A DNA stretch of 64,000 nucleotides from Pseudomonas massiliensis (lineage in GTDB: Bacteria > Pseudomonadota > Gammaproteobacteria > Pseudomonadales > Pseudomonadaceae), in contig NZ_CCYK01000006.1 in assembly GCF_000826105.1 (NCBI RefSeq), positions 744,001-808,000 of the forward strand, given 5' to 3'. Shown one piece after another: positions 45,042-52,939 of this stretch. Both the position numbers and the translations under genes were made by a program. The notes below the pieces were generated by a model. The model worked only from the letters and a program-made list of their open reading frames with translations. It made no database searches and was not told the origin of the DNA. The stretch's first letter is position 1; each line of letters starts with the position of its first letter.

Positions 45042-46157
45042 GTGCACATCGCTGACATCACCATGTTCTACGCCCCGGCCAGTGGCGGGGTCAGGACCTA
45101 TCTTGATGCCAAACATCGTCGCCTGACCGGTAGAGCCGACATCCGCCATAGCCTGCTGATTCCGGGCCCCAGCCTGAGCGAAGAGAACGGCGTATACCGG
45201 GTACCGGCGCCAGCGCTGCCCTTTGGCAACGGCTACCGTTTCCCCCTGCGCCTGGCCCCCTGGTGCAACGTGCTTCGCGACCTGCAGCCGGACCTGATCG
45301 AAGTGGGCGACCCCTACCTTACCGCCTGGGCAGCCCTTGGCGCCCGGCGTCAGCTGGACGTGCCTGTCATTGGCTTCTATCACTCCGACCTGCCGCTGTT
45401 GGTGAGCAACCGAATGGGCAATTGGTTCACCCCCAATGTGGAAGCCTATGTCAGCAAGCTGTATGGCAATTTCGACCGCGTATTGGCACCCAGCAAGGTC
45501 ATGGCGGACAAGCTTCGCCGCCTCGGCGTGCGCGAAGTCCATGTCCAACGCCTGGGTGTAGACCTGGAAATGTTCAATCCGGCACGACGTGACCCAGGGC
45601 TCAGGGCGGAACTGGGCATACCCGCGGATGCCCACCTGCTGATCTTCGCCGGGCGAGGCTCCAAGGAAAAGAACATTCCCGTGCTGCTTGAGTGCATGAA
45701 ACACCTGGGCCCGGACTACCATCTGCTGTTGGTGGGATCGAACATGCCCGCCAATGTCCCTGGCAACGTAACCGTGATCAATCACTTCTGCCCCATCCAT
45801 GAAGTGGCCAGGCTGATGGCCAGTGCCGACGCGCTGCTCCACGCCGGCAATCAGGAAACCTTTGGCCTGGTGATCCTGGAGGCCATGGCCAGTGGCATTC
45901 CGGTGGTAGCGGTAGATGCAGGCGCCTTCAAGGAATTCGTCAATGAAGAAGGGGGCCTGCGCTGCCCGCCGAACGATGCCGGCGCCATGGCCGAGACTGT
46001 GCGCCAGCTGTTCCAGAAAGACCCGGCCGCCTGGGGCAGGCGGGCCCGTGCCTATACGGAGCGTGAGTTCGCCTGGGATACCGTCGTGAATGGCCTGTTG
46101 GGGCATTACCGAGCTGTTCAGGGCAGCTATGGCATGCCGGCGGTGGTCCATGGCTGA
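45042..46157 (+). CDS. GT4-family glycosyltransferase (PimB/WcaI-like)
   Basis: A 371-aa GT-B retaining glycosyltransferase. It starts at a GTG with AGGA about 10 bases before. The N-terminal FYAPASGGVRTYL, the middle LGVDLEMFNP, and the C-terminal EXnE-type NQETFGLVILEAMASGIPVVAV nucleotide-sugar motif are typical of GT4. The cytoplasmic enzyme would transfer a hexose to a lipid or sugar acceptor at the membrane. It is the first of three overlapping genes (GT4, deacetylase, LPG-synthase-like membrane protein). Confidence 0.85.
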   Translation: MHIADITMFYAPASGGVRTYLDAKHRRLTGRADIRHSLLIPGPSLSEENGVYRVPAPALPFGNGYRFPLRLAPWCNVLRDLQPDLIEVGDPYLTAWAALGARRQLDVPVIGFYHSDLPLLVSNRMGNWFTPNVEAYVSKLYGNFDRVLAPSKVMADKLRRLGVREVHVQRLGVDLEMFNPARRDPGLRAELGIPADAHLLIFAGRGSKEKNIPVLLECMKHLGPDYHLLLVGSNMPANVPGNVTVINHFCPIHEVARLMASADALLHAGNQETFGLVILEAMASGIPVVAVDAGAFKEFVNEEGGLRCPPNDAGAMAETVRQLFQKDPAAWGRRARAYTEREFAWDTVVNGLLGHYRAVQGSYGMPAVVHG

Positions 46158-46926
46158 GCTCGATCATCCAGCGCGCAGCGTGCTCCTGGTACTGCATGAC
46201 GTGGCCCCGGAGACCTGGCCAGACTACCAACCCTTCGTCGAGGCCGTTGACGCCTTGGGCGGCGTGGTGATGACCCACCTGGTGGTACCGAACTTCCATC
46301 ATCGCAACCCCTTAGAGCATGACCGGTCCTTCCGACAGGTCATGGAAAGTCGCCTGGCAGCCGGTGACGAGCTGGCCCTGCATGGCTATTACCACGCCGA
46401 TGACGCGCCGCCGCCTCGCACGCCCAGGGAATGGTTCATGCGCCGGGTGTACACCTGGGAAGGCGAGTTCTACACCCTCGCCGAGCAACAGGCACTGGAG
46501 CGGCTGAACCAGGGTATCGAGCTCTTCCACCGGCTGGGCTGGCCCTTGCATGGGTTCGTTGCCCCCGCCTGGCTGATGAGCCAAGGTACCCGACAGGCGC
46601 TGCGCCAACTCCCGCTGGCCTACACCAGCGACCCGCAGCACTTCTACCGCTTGCCCAGCTTCGAGAAGATCCGGGCCCCTGGGCTGGTATGGAGCGCCGG
46701 TACCGCTTGGCGCCGCTCGTTCTCGCGGGCCGTCAGCGACTGGCAGCTCAAGCGCTGGCGTGAAGCACCTTCCCTGCGCCTGGGTCTGCACCCGGTAGAC
46801 ATGCGCTTCGCCGATTCCCGAGCGTATTGGCTCGACACCTTACGCCACCTGCTGGCGGAGGGCCGGGTCGCGACGACCAAACGGGCCTGGCTCGCCCAGC
46901 AAGGCGCCGCGGCCCAGGCCGCATGA
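46150..46926 (+). CDS. DUF2334 polysaccharide deacetylase-like protein
   Basis: A 258-aa protein. The start at 46150 overlaps the GT4 gene by 8 bases. LVLHDVAPETWPDY holds the metal-binding Asp and DELALHGYYHADD the HxxxH-like motif of the NodB/DUF2334 fold; GFVAPAWLMSQGT is the expected RxxxP-like strand. No signal peptide is visible, so it would act on a cytoplasmic or membrane-facing glycan. Likely role: removing an N-acetyl group from the lipid-linked sugar made by the GT4 neighbour (inference). Confidence 0.8.
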   Translation: MAELDHPARSVLLVLHDVAPETWPDYQPFVEAVDALGGVVMTHLVVPNFHHRNPLEHDRSFRQVMESRLAAGDELALHGYYHADDAPPPRTPREWFMRRVYTWEGEFYTLAEQQALERLNQGIELFHRLGWPLHGFVAPAWLMSQGTRQALRQLPLAYTSDPQHFYRLPSFEKIRAPGLVWSAGTAWRRSFSRAVSDWQLKRWREAPSLRLGLHPVDMRFADSRAYWLDTLRHLLAEGRVATTKRAWLAQQGAAAQAA

Positions 46927-47918
46927 AGCGTCTGATCTGGCTCGCCCTGGCCCTGGCCGCCGGGGTGGCCTTGCCATGGGCCCTGGGCGGAGCCGGCCTG
47001 CTGAGCGAGCTGAGGGGCTTTCCGCTGCCATTGCTGCTCGGCCTGTTCGCCATGATCCTGCTGTGCTGGACGCTCAACGCCATTCGCCTGCGGGTGTTGC
47101 TGCAAGCCCAGGGCAAGGCCTTGAGCCTGCCTAGAACCATTGGCATGGTGATGGCAACGGAGTTTGCGATCTGCGCGACTCCCGGTGGAAGCGGCGGACC
47201 GCTTACCCTGGTTGCCCTGCTCGATCGCCAGGGTATCCCTGCCGCGCGTAGCGGCGCCGTCTTCGCCATGGATCAGCTCAGCGACCTGCTGTTCTTCTGC
47301 ATGGCCATTGCCGGGGTATTGCTCTACGCCGTGTTCCACCAGCTCAATAGCCGAATGGAGTGGCTGCTGGGCAGCAGCGCCATTCTGATGGTGGCCACCT
47401 TGCTGGCCTGCTGGACCATGGCGCGACACCAGCGGCGCTTCGTCCAGTTCAGCGGGTTCGTCTTGAAACGCCTGCGCATGTCCCGACCGCGCCGCTGGCG
47501 TTGGGCACGTCGCTGGCTAGGTTTCGTCCATGCGTTCAAGGACACCGCCGGCATGCCCAGAACGTCCCTGGCGCTGGCCTTTCTGCTGACCTGCGCTCAT
47601 TGGGCCTTGCGCTTCAGCGTGCTTTGGCTGGCCTTGCACGGACTGGGAGCAGACCTGCAATGGGCATGGAGCTTCCTGGTGCAGATCCTGTCACTGAGCG
47701 CGGGCCAGTTCAGCCTCCTGCCAGGCGGCGCCGGCGCCGCGGAGCTCACCAGCGCGGCCCTGCTCACGCCGCTGGTGGGCAAGCCCACCGCGGCCGCCGC
47801 GATTCTCATCTGGCGGATCGTGACGTTCTACTTCTATCTGCTGGCAGGCGCGCCGGTGTTCGTGCTGATGGTGGGCAAGCCCCTGTTGCGACGCCTCATG
47901 GCGCTGCGCCAGGCGTAA
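46923..47918 (+). CDS. Lysylphosphatidylglycerol synthase TM-domain-like (UPF0104) membrane protein
   Basis: A 331-aa protein with about 8 membrane helices, matching the LPG_synthase_TM (UPF0104) family: MATEFAICATPGGSGGPLTLVALL and LSAGQFSLLPGGAGAAELTSAALL are its two conserved glycine-rich segments. Members without the soluble synthase domain are thought to flip or bind lipid-linked glycans. The start overlaps the deacetylase stop by 4 bases (ATGA). It completes the three-gene unit; its end overlaps the small minus-strand gene downstream by 23 bases. Confidence 0.82.
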   Translation: MKRLIWLALALAAGVALPWALGGAGLLSELRGFPLPLLLGLFAMILLCWTLNAIRLRVLLQAQGKALSLPRTIGMVMATEFAICATPGGSGGPLTLVALLDRQGIPAARSGAVFAMDQLSDLLFFCMAIAGVLLYAVFHQLNSRMEWLLGSSAILMVATLLACWTMARHQRRFVQFSGFVLKRLRMSRPRRWRWARRWLGFVHAFKDTAGMPRTSLALAFLLTCAHWALRFSVLWLALHGLGADLQWAWSFLVQILSLSAGQFSLLPGGAGAAELTSAALLTPLVGKPTAAAAILIWRIVTFYFYLLAGAPVFVLMVGKPLLRRLMALRQA

Positions 47919-48156
47919 GGTCATCGGCTTCCTTCGCCGTGCCGGCGTCAGGCGTGGCATTTACCTGTTCCGGCTCGCCATCTTCGGCAACTGCCTGTTG
48001 CTCCCCGACCTGGACCAGCGCTCGCCACAGCTGCGCGGCGCCAGGGAAGGTCGTGCCATCGTCCTCGCTCAGCGCCGCGGGATCGTAGCGCGCCGTGCAG
48101 CCCTCGCCCAAGGTGGGCGGGGCCGAGGACGTTGCCCGGTCCCGAGGATCGCCCAT
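47896..48156 (-). CDS. Small acidic protein downstream of purU (uncertain)
   Basis: An 86-aa frame opening at ATG 48156, one base after the purU stop, in the same direction. The product is acidic and disordered-looking (EDGEPEQVNATPDAGTAKEADDL at the C-terminus) with a middle helix TFPGAAQLWRALVQVGEQQ. Direct abutment suggests translational coupling, and the codon use is Pseudomonas-like, but no good ribosome site or known family supports it. Confidence 0.4.
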   Translation of the reverse strand: MGDPRDRATSSAPPTLGEGCTARYDPAALSEDDGTTFPGAAQLWRALVQVGEQQAVAEDGEPEQVNATPDAGTAKEADDLTPGAAP

Positions 48157-48157
48157 C

Positions 48158-49009
48158 TCAGTCGAAGACCACGGTCTTGTTGCCGTGAACCAGCACGCGG
48201 TCTTCCAGGTGATAGCGCAACCCGCGCGCCAGGACCATCTTCTCCACGTCCCGGCCCAGGCGGACCATGTCTTCGGTGCTATGGCTATGACTGATCCGCA
48301 CCACGTCCTGCTCGATGATCGGGCCGGCGTCCAGTTCTTCGGTAACGTAGTGACAGGTAGCGCCAATCAGCTTGACCCCGCGCGCCGAGGCCTGGTGATA
48401 AGGTTTTGCGCCCACGAAAGAAGGCAGGAAGCTGTGATGGATGTTGATCACTCGCTGGGCGTAGTCCTGGCACAGCTGGGGTGGGAGGATTTGCATGTAG
48501 CGGGCCAGCACCACCACGTCCGCGCCATGCGCGGCCACCAGGCGCGACACCTCGGCGAAGGCCGGCTGCTTGTCCTGCGGGTTCACCGGTACGTGGTAAT
48601 AAGGAATGCCATGCCACTCCACCATGCTGCGCAGGTCGTCATGGTTGGAAATCACACAGGCGATGTCGCAGTCCAGTTCCTGGCTATGCCAGCGGTGCAG
48701 GAGATCGGCCAGGCAGTGGGATTCCCGGCTCGCCATGAGAGCGACGCGCTTCTTGCAGGCCGAATCGGTGATCTGCCAGACCATGGAAAAGGCTTCGGCA
48801 ATGGGCGCGAAGGCTTCGCGGAATTCATCCAGGCCGAACGGCAGGCTGTCGGCACGAATCTCATGGCGCATGAAGAACCAGCCACTCTGCTCGTCGGAGT
48901 GGTGACTGGCTTCGGTGATCCAGCCATTGTGCGAAGCAAGGAAATGGCTGACCTTGGCGACAATGCCAACGCCGTCGGGGCAGGCGATCACCAGCCGAAA
49001 AGTGCGCAT
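48158..49009 (-). CDS. purU: Formyltetrahydrofolate deformylase PurU
   Basis: Hydrolyses 10-formyl-THF to THF and formate, which balances one-carbon pools and feeds formate-dependent purine synthesis. The 283-aa protein has an N-terminal ACT domain (FRLVIACPDGVGIVAKVSHFL) and a C-terminal formyltransferase-like domain with the catalytic Asn/His region INIHHSFLPSF and the GATCHYVTEELDAGPII loop with the catalytic Asp. ATG 49009 is used; the frame is open further upstream but only the shorter form fits the family. It is divergent from mvaT. Confidence 0.94.
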   Translation of the reverse strand: MRTFRLVIACPDGVGIVAKVSHFLASHNGWITEASHHSDEQSGWFFMRHEIRADSLPFGLDEFREAFAPIAEAFSMVWQITDSACKKRVALMASRESHCLADLLHRWHSQELDCDIACVISNHDDLRSMVEWHGIPYYHVPVNPQDKQPAFAEVSRLVAAHGADVVVLARYMQILPPQLCQDYAQRVINIHHSFLPSFVGAKPYHQASARGVKLIGATCHYVTEELDAGPIIEQDVVRISHSHSTEDMVRLGRDVEKMVLARGLRYHLEDRVLVHGNKTVVFD

Positions 49010-49117
49010 CGGTAAAGCTCCAGTACATCGAGAAAAGAGCGCCATTCTACCACTGCCGTGAAAAACTGCAGTATCGGCGAGGCACGTGCCATCCGCGGTT
49101 GGCGTCAAGGAGGTTTA

Positions 49118-49162
49118 TGAGGTTCGCATCGGCCCTGGCATTTATAAACACTTCGAAATAAA
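49118..49162 (+). CDS. Possible leader peptide upstream of mvaT (14 codons)
   Basis: AAGGAGG followed 3 bases later by ATG and a 14-codon frame (MRFASALAFINTSK) ending at 49162, in the 265-base purU-mvaT gap. The ribosome site is unusually strong for a non-coding region but spaced too close to the ATG for confidence. It may be a real leader peptide or chance. Confidence 0.25.
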
Positions 49163-49274
49163 TTGGGGTAAAACACTTTCTCAAATCACCAGCGCCGGGC
49201 CAGTTTAATCTTTACTCTAGTTACTGCTGTGTTTATTATCGGCGCGAATCGACACCCCATTCATAGGTAGTCTC

Positions 49275-49655
49275 ATGTCACTGATCAACGAATACCGTCA
49301 CACCGAAGAAGCCATCAAGGAACTCCAGGCTCGCCTGCAAAGCCTGTCCCAGGACAAGAATCTGCAAACCGAGCTGGAATTCGAAGCCAAACTGCGTGAA
49401 CTGATGGGCGAATATCAGAAATCGCTGCGTGACATCATCGCCTTGCTGGATCCGGAGTCCCGCACTTCCAAACCCAGCCGCAACGCCCCTGTTAAAACCA
49501 CCGGCACCAAGCGCGCGCGTAAGGTCAAGCAATACAAGAATCCTCACAATGGCGAAGTGGTTGAAACCAAGGGCGGCAACCACAAGACCCTGAAAGAATG
49601 GAAAGCCAAGTGGGGCGGCGACGAAGTGGAAAGCTGGGCAACGCTGCTGGGCTAA
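49275..49655 (+). CDS. mvaT: H-NS-family nucleoid protein MvaT (TurA-like)
   Basis: A 126-aa xenogeneic silencer of the Pseudomonas MvaT family. The N-terminal coiled coil (residues 1-60, MSLINEYRHTEEAIKELQARLQ) drives oligomerisation; a basic linker (TGTKRARKVKQYKNP) leads to the DNA-binding domain whose RGN-like loop here reads KGGN (residues 99-102) followed by HKTLKEWKAKWGG. Binds AT-rich DNA. It ends in a clear intrinsic terminator. TurA of P. putida is the closest named relative I recall. Confidence 0.94.
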   Translation: MSLINEYRHTEEAIKELQARLQSLSQDKNLQTELEFEAKLRELMGEYQKSLRDIIALLDPESRTSKPSRNAPVKTTGTKRARKVKQYKNPHNGEVVETKGGNHKTLKEWKAKWGGDEVESWATLLG

Positions 49656-49676
49656 TACCTGAAGGTTTTCCCCAAA

Positions 49677-49700
49677 ACGCCGGCTCGCCGGCGTTTTTTT
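49677..49700 (+). terminator. Intrinsic terminator of mvaT
   Basis: ACGCCGG-CTCG-CCGGCGT followed by seven T's, directly after the gene. It lies where the convergent sbcB ends; its last base pair and T-run overlap the sbcB stop codon, so the two transcripts meet here. Confidence 0.9.
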
Positions 49701-51129
49701 ATAGCCCGAGTTTCAAGCACAGCCCATTCACATACTGTTGCCACTGTACCAGCAGGGCGCGCTGGGTCTCGGTCGTGCTCTTGAGCGCGTCTTCCAGGGC
49801 CTGCTGGAAGCTGCCCAGGGTATGAGGCGCCCCCAGGCTGGGGTCGAGCAAGCGCTGGCGGCAAAACTCCAGCCAGCGCGCGCGTTCTTCTCCGTCCAGG
49901 GTATGGGGATAGTTCCTGGCTCGATAGCGAAACAGCAATTCGGGCAGCCGTGGATCGTCAAACATCCAGGTCTGCCCCGCCAACGCTTCGGGAGCCGACT
50001 CTCTAACTTTCAGGCACAAGCGGCGGTCTCGATCACCAATAAAACCGGCATACAGCTGTTGCTCGGGATCATCATTGCCAGCCAAGGCATCGCTGGCGTA
50101 GATCCGATTGAGTTTTTCCGTCCATACATGCTGGGCCTCGCGCAAGCCCCTGACATGATTTTCATAAAGGGCAAAATCGAGCTGCAGGCGCTCGCGGTCT
50201 TTTTCCGCCAACACGGCCAATGGGGCAATCACCGGACACCTGTTCACATGGATCAACTTCAGCGGTACGGGCAACTGCCCCTCCAGTAACTGATCGCGCC
50301 GGGTATATAACCGGCGCGCCAGAACTTCCCACTCCTCTTCCCAGAGTACCCGAGGGTCGTGAAATAGATCACAAATGATAAGGGCATTACGGTTACGAGG
50401 ATGCCACCCCAAGGGAAGCACCACTCCCACATAATTCCGCTCCGCGCCGAAGCGACCGGAGACATGCAGCAAAGGCCGCATCAATTGCACGCGCTCGATC
50501 ACTTTGTGCTTGTTACGCAGTTCGAACAGCCAATCGAAAAGACGAGGTTGGCGCTCGCGTAACAGCCGTGCCAGCGAGATGGTCGCACGCACGTCGGACA
50601 GGGCATCGTGGGCCTGTCCATGGGCCAGGCCGTTGGCCGCGGTGAGCAGCTCAAGCCTCAGGGAGACCTGGCCATCCACCTGGGGCCACTCGATGCCCTC
50701 CGGGCGCAGCGCATAGGCGGCGCGCACCAGGTCGATCAGGTCCCAGCGGCTGTTGCCGCCCTGCCATTCACGGGCGTAAGGGTCATGGAAATTGCGGTAA
50801 AGGCTGTAACGGGTGACTTCATCGTCGAAGCGCAGGCTGTTGTAGCCGGCGACGCAGGTGCCCGGCTGGCTCATCTGGGCATGGATGCGCTCCATGAACT
50901 CGGCCTCGGGCAGACCATGCTCGCGCAGGCGGCCGGGAGTAATGCCGGTGACCAGGCAGGCGGCGGGGTGAGGCAGAATGTCATCGGCCAGGCGACAGTA
51001 GATATTGAGCGGCGTATCGATCTCATTGAGCTGCAGGTCGGTGCGAATGCCGGCCACTTGCAGCGGCCGGTCGCGACTGGGCACGATGCCAGTGGTTTCA
51101 TAGTCGTACCAGAAGAGGCTGTTGGTCAC
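49699..51129 (-). CDS. sbcB: Exodeoxyribonuclease I (SbcB)
   Basis: Processive 3'-5' single-strand DNA exonuclease used in mismatch and recombination repair. The 476-aa protein, from GTG 51129, has the DEDDh core: Asp9 and Glu11 in YDYETTG, Asp in HDALSDVRATI, and the His and Asp downstream; the family-typical SH3 and C-terminal helical domains follow (VVLPLGWHPRNRNALI and FWLEFCRQ-like WLEFCRQRL). Length equals E. coli ExoI. It is convergent with mvaT. Confidence 0.93.
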   Translation of the reverse strand: MTNSLFWYDYETTGIVPSRDRPLQVAGIRTDLQLNEIDTPLNIYCRLADDILPHPAACLVTGITPGRLREHGLPEAEFMERIHAQMSQPGTCVAGYNSLRFDDEVTRYSLYRNFHDPYAREWQGGNSRWDLIDLVRAAYALRPEGIEWPQVDGQVSLRLELLTAANGLAHGQAHDALSDVRATISLARLLRERQPRLFDWLFELRNKHKVIERVQLMRPLLHVSGRFGAERNYVGVVLPLGWHPRNRNALIICDLFHDPRVLWEEEWEVLARRLYTRRDQLLEGQLPVPLKLIHVNRCPVIAPLAVLAEKDRERLQLDFALYENHVRGLREAQHVWTEKLNRIYASDALAGNDDPEQQLYAGFIGDRDRRLCLKVRESAPEALAGQTWMFDDPRLPELLFRYRARNYPHTLDGEERARWLEFCRQRLLDPSLGAPHTLGSFQQALEDALKSTTETQRALLVQWQQYVNGLCLKLGL

Positions 51130-51293
51130 TGAAGTTTCCCGGTGCAAACAAGGCCGCAGTTTACGGGCTGTATCCAGACCCGGCCAGCAGTTGCCTGAGC
51201 GCCTGGGGCTGGCTAGCATCGCAGGCTCACCCTTGCCGCGAGCGGACCATGCCGTTCAGAGGTTCACGCCCTTCATACTTGCGCCCCTTAACG

Positions 51294-51866
51294 ATGCCCG
51301 GCTTGTTCGTCCTGAGCGTGCCGGGAGTCATGGCTGAGCCGCAGCTGAGCGCCGAAGCCTCCCGCGCGGCTATCACCCAGGTATTGCTGGACACCGCGCC
51401 CCTGCCTCCCTGGGCCCTCACCCTGCTTTATGCCTTGGGGATCATGGCGTTCCTGGGGGCCACCGGCTGCCTCTGCCTGGCCCGCTGGCGACGTGAACGC
51501 ATCGCTCTGGATGCCAGCCCGGTGCGCTACACACCCCTGGAAACACCGGTTCCCTCGACGAAAACGCTTGGCCAGGCCCAGCAAGCCCGGAGGGTCGCCC
51601 CACTCGCCGCTGTCGACCTGCTGTACCAGGGCCTACTTTCCAGGCTCGCCACTGATTACCGCCTATCCTGGCCGCCGGGCACTACCGAGACCGAACTGCT
51701 GAAGCTGGTCCGGGGCCTGCGCTTGAGTGGTCTGGAAGCCTTCACCCATCACCTTCAGGAGCAGTGGCTCAGGGCACGCTATGCCGGCGTGGCGCCTGAC
51801 GATGCCGCCTGGGCCCAACTTTGCGAAGGTTGGCGGCACCTTTTCCCCGGCGATGACCCAGCATGA
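51294..51866 (+). CDS. DUF4129-like membrane protein
   Basis: A 190-aa protein from ATG 51294; the frame is open from 51249, and the start is uncertain. A membrane helix spans about residues 41-64 (LTLLYALGIMAFLGATGCLC), with a C-terminal soluble domain (LYQGLLSRLATDYRLSWPPGTTETELLKLVR, then LRARYAGVAPDDAAW) that resembles DUF4129. In MoxR operons DUF4129 proteins are membrane partners of the DUF4350 and DUF58 proteins. The stop overlaps the next start (ATGA), so it heads the four-gene operon. Confidence 0.7.
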   Translation: MPGLFVLSVPGVMAEPQLSAEASRAAITQVLLDTAPLPPWALTLLYALGIMAFLGATGCLCLARWRRERIALDASPVRYTPLETPVPSTKTLGQAQQARRVAPLAAVDLLYQGLLSRLATDYRLSWPPGTTETELLKLVRGLRLSGLEAFTHHLQEQWLRARYAGVAPDDAAWAQLCEGWRHLFPGDDPA

Positions 51867-52939
51867 GTCGGGGTTTGCCGAATCACTGGGTCGCTTCGCT
51901 ATTGGCCGTGGCGGGGGCGGTGCTATTGAGCGCGGCCTGGACCTCGCGCGCGGACGACCCCTTCAGCGCCGGTGCCCGCTTTCTCGAGGTTCAGGGGCTC
52001 AAGGTGATTCGGACCCAGGACCTGCAGCCCTTGAGCTTGTATTCGCCCCGCGCCCTGAGCCTGATGCTGCTCGGCAGTCGCGACCAGATGAGCGCCAGCC
52101 AGGCGCAGTCTTTGCTGGCCTGGGTCTATGCTGGCGGGCGCCTGCTGGTCAGCGCCCAGGGCCTGCCTTCCCTCAGCCAGAACGGCAACGACCCCTTGCT
52201 CGGCCCGCTCAATATTCGCCTGCTCGATGCATACGCCAGCGCGGGTGCCACCCTTTTGCCCGCCCATTCCACCTTGACGGCGCTTTATCTGGAGACCGCA
52301 ACCCGGCCCATGCTATTGGGTTTCGCCCCAGGCAGGCATCTGGAAGATGCCGACGACCTGGCGCAGTCTTGGGCAAACAGCCCTCAGGGCACGCATATGC
52401 TGCAGTTGAACCTGGGCGCTGGCACGCTCACTGTAGTCAGCGATACCGGCCTATGGCGCAACCCTGCCATCGACCAGTTCGACAATGCCTGGTTGCTCTG
52501 GTACCTCAACCAGGGGCGTAACGTGGTGCTGCAGTACCGCTCCCCAGTCGGCGGCCTGGCCGAGATACTCGAGCGCTTTCCCCTCACCTTTGGCGTGCTG
52601 CTCTGTGCCCTCGGGCTGCTAGGCTGGTGGGCATGGCCTCGCGAGTCCGTGCGGGCACGCCGCAGAGCAAGCATGCCCGCCCTGCCACCCTATCGGACCG
52701 CCGGTGGCGAAGCCTTGCTGCAGGGATTGCGTGAAGACCTCCTGCGCCGGGCAGGATACCGCCATCCCCCTTTCGCTCACTGGCCGGTCGCCGCCCAGTG
52801 GCAATGGCTGGCCAAGCGCAGCGGAATGTCCACCGCTGACATCGCGCAGGCACTCCAACCCCACCGTGGCAGGGCTCTGAAGCCAGCCGCCTTTCTACGA
52901 CAGGTTCAACAGTTGAAAGCCATCAGGAATGCCGTATGA
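51863..52939 (+). CDS. DUF4350 family membrane protein
   Basis: A 358-aa protein with an N-terminal membrane helix (about residues 9-27) and one near residue 240 (FGVLLCALGLLGWWAWP). The large loop between them contains QGLKVIRTQDLQPLSLYSPRALSLMLLG and LLAWVYAGGRLLVSAQG, the typical DUF4350 fold related to glutamine amidotransferase-like domains. Typical partner of MoxR ATPases and DUF58 proteins in many bacteria; its molecular role is unknown. Overlaps both neighbours by 4 bases. Confidence 0.78.
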   Translation: MSRGLPNHWVASLLAVAGAVLLSAAWTSRADDPFSAGARFLEVQGLKVIRTQDLQPLSLYSPRALSLMLLGSRDQMSASQAQSLLAWVYAGGRLLVSAQGLPSLSQNGNDPLLGPLNIRLLDAYASAGATLLPAHSTLTALYLETATRPMLLGFAPGRHLEDADDLAQSWANSPQGTHMLQLNLGAGTLTVVSDTGLWRNPAIDQFDNAWLLWYLNQGRNVVLQYRSPVGGLAEILERFPLTFGVLLCALGLLGWWAWPRESVRARRRASMPALPPYRTAGGEALLQGLREDLLRRAGYRHPPFAHWPVAAQWQWLAKRSGMSTADIAQALQPHRGRALKPAAFLRQVQQLKAIRNAV

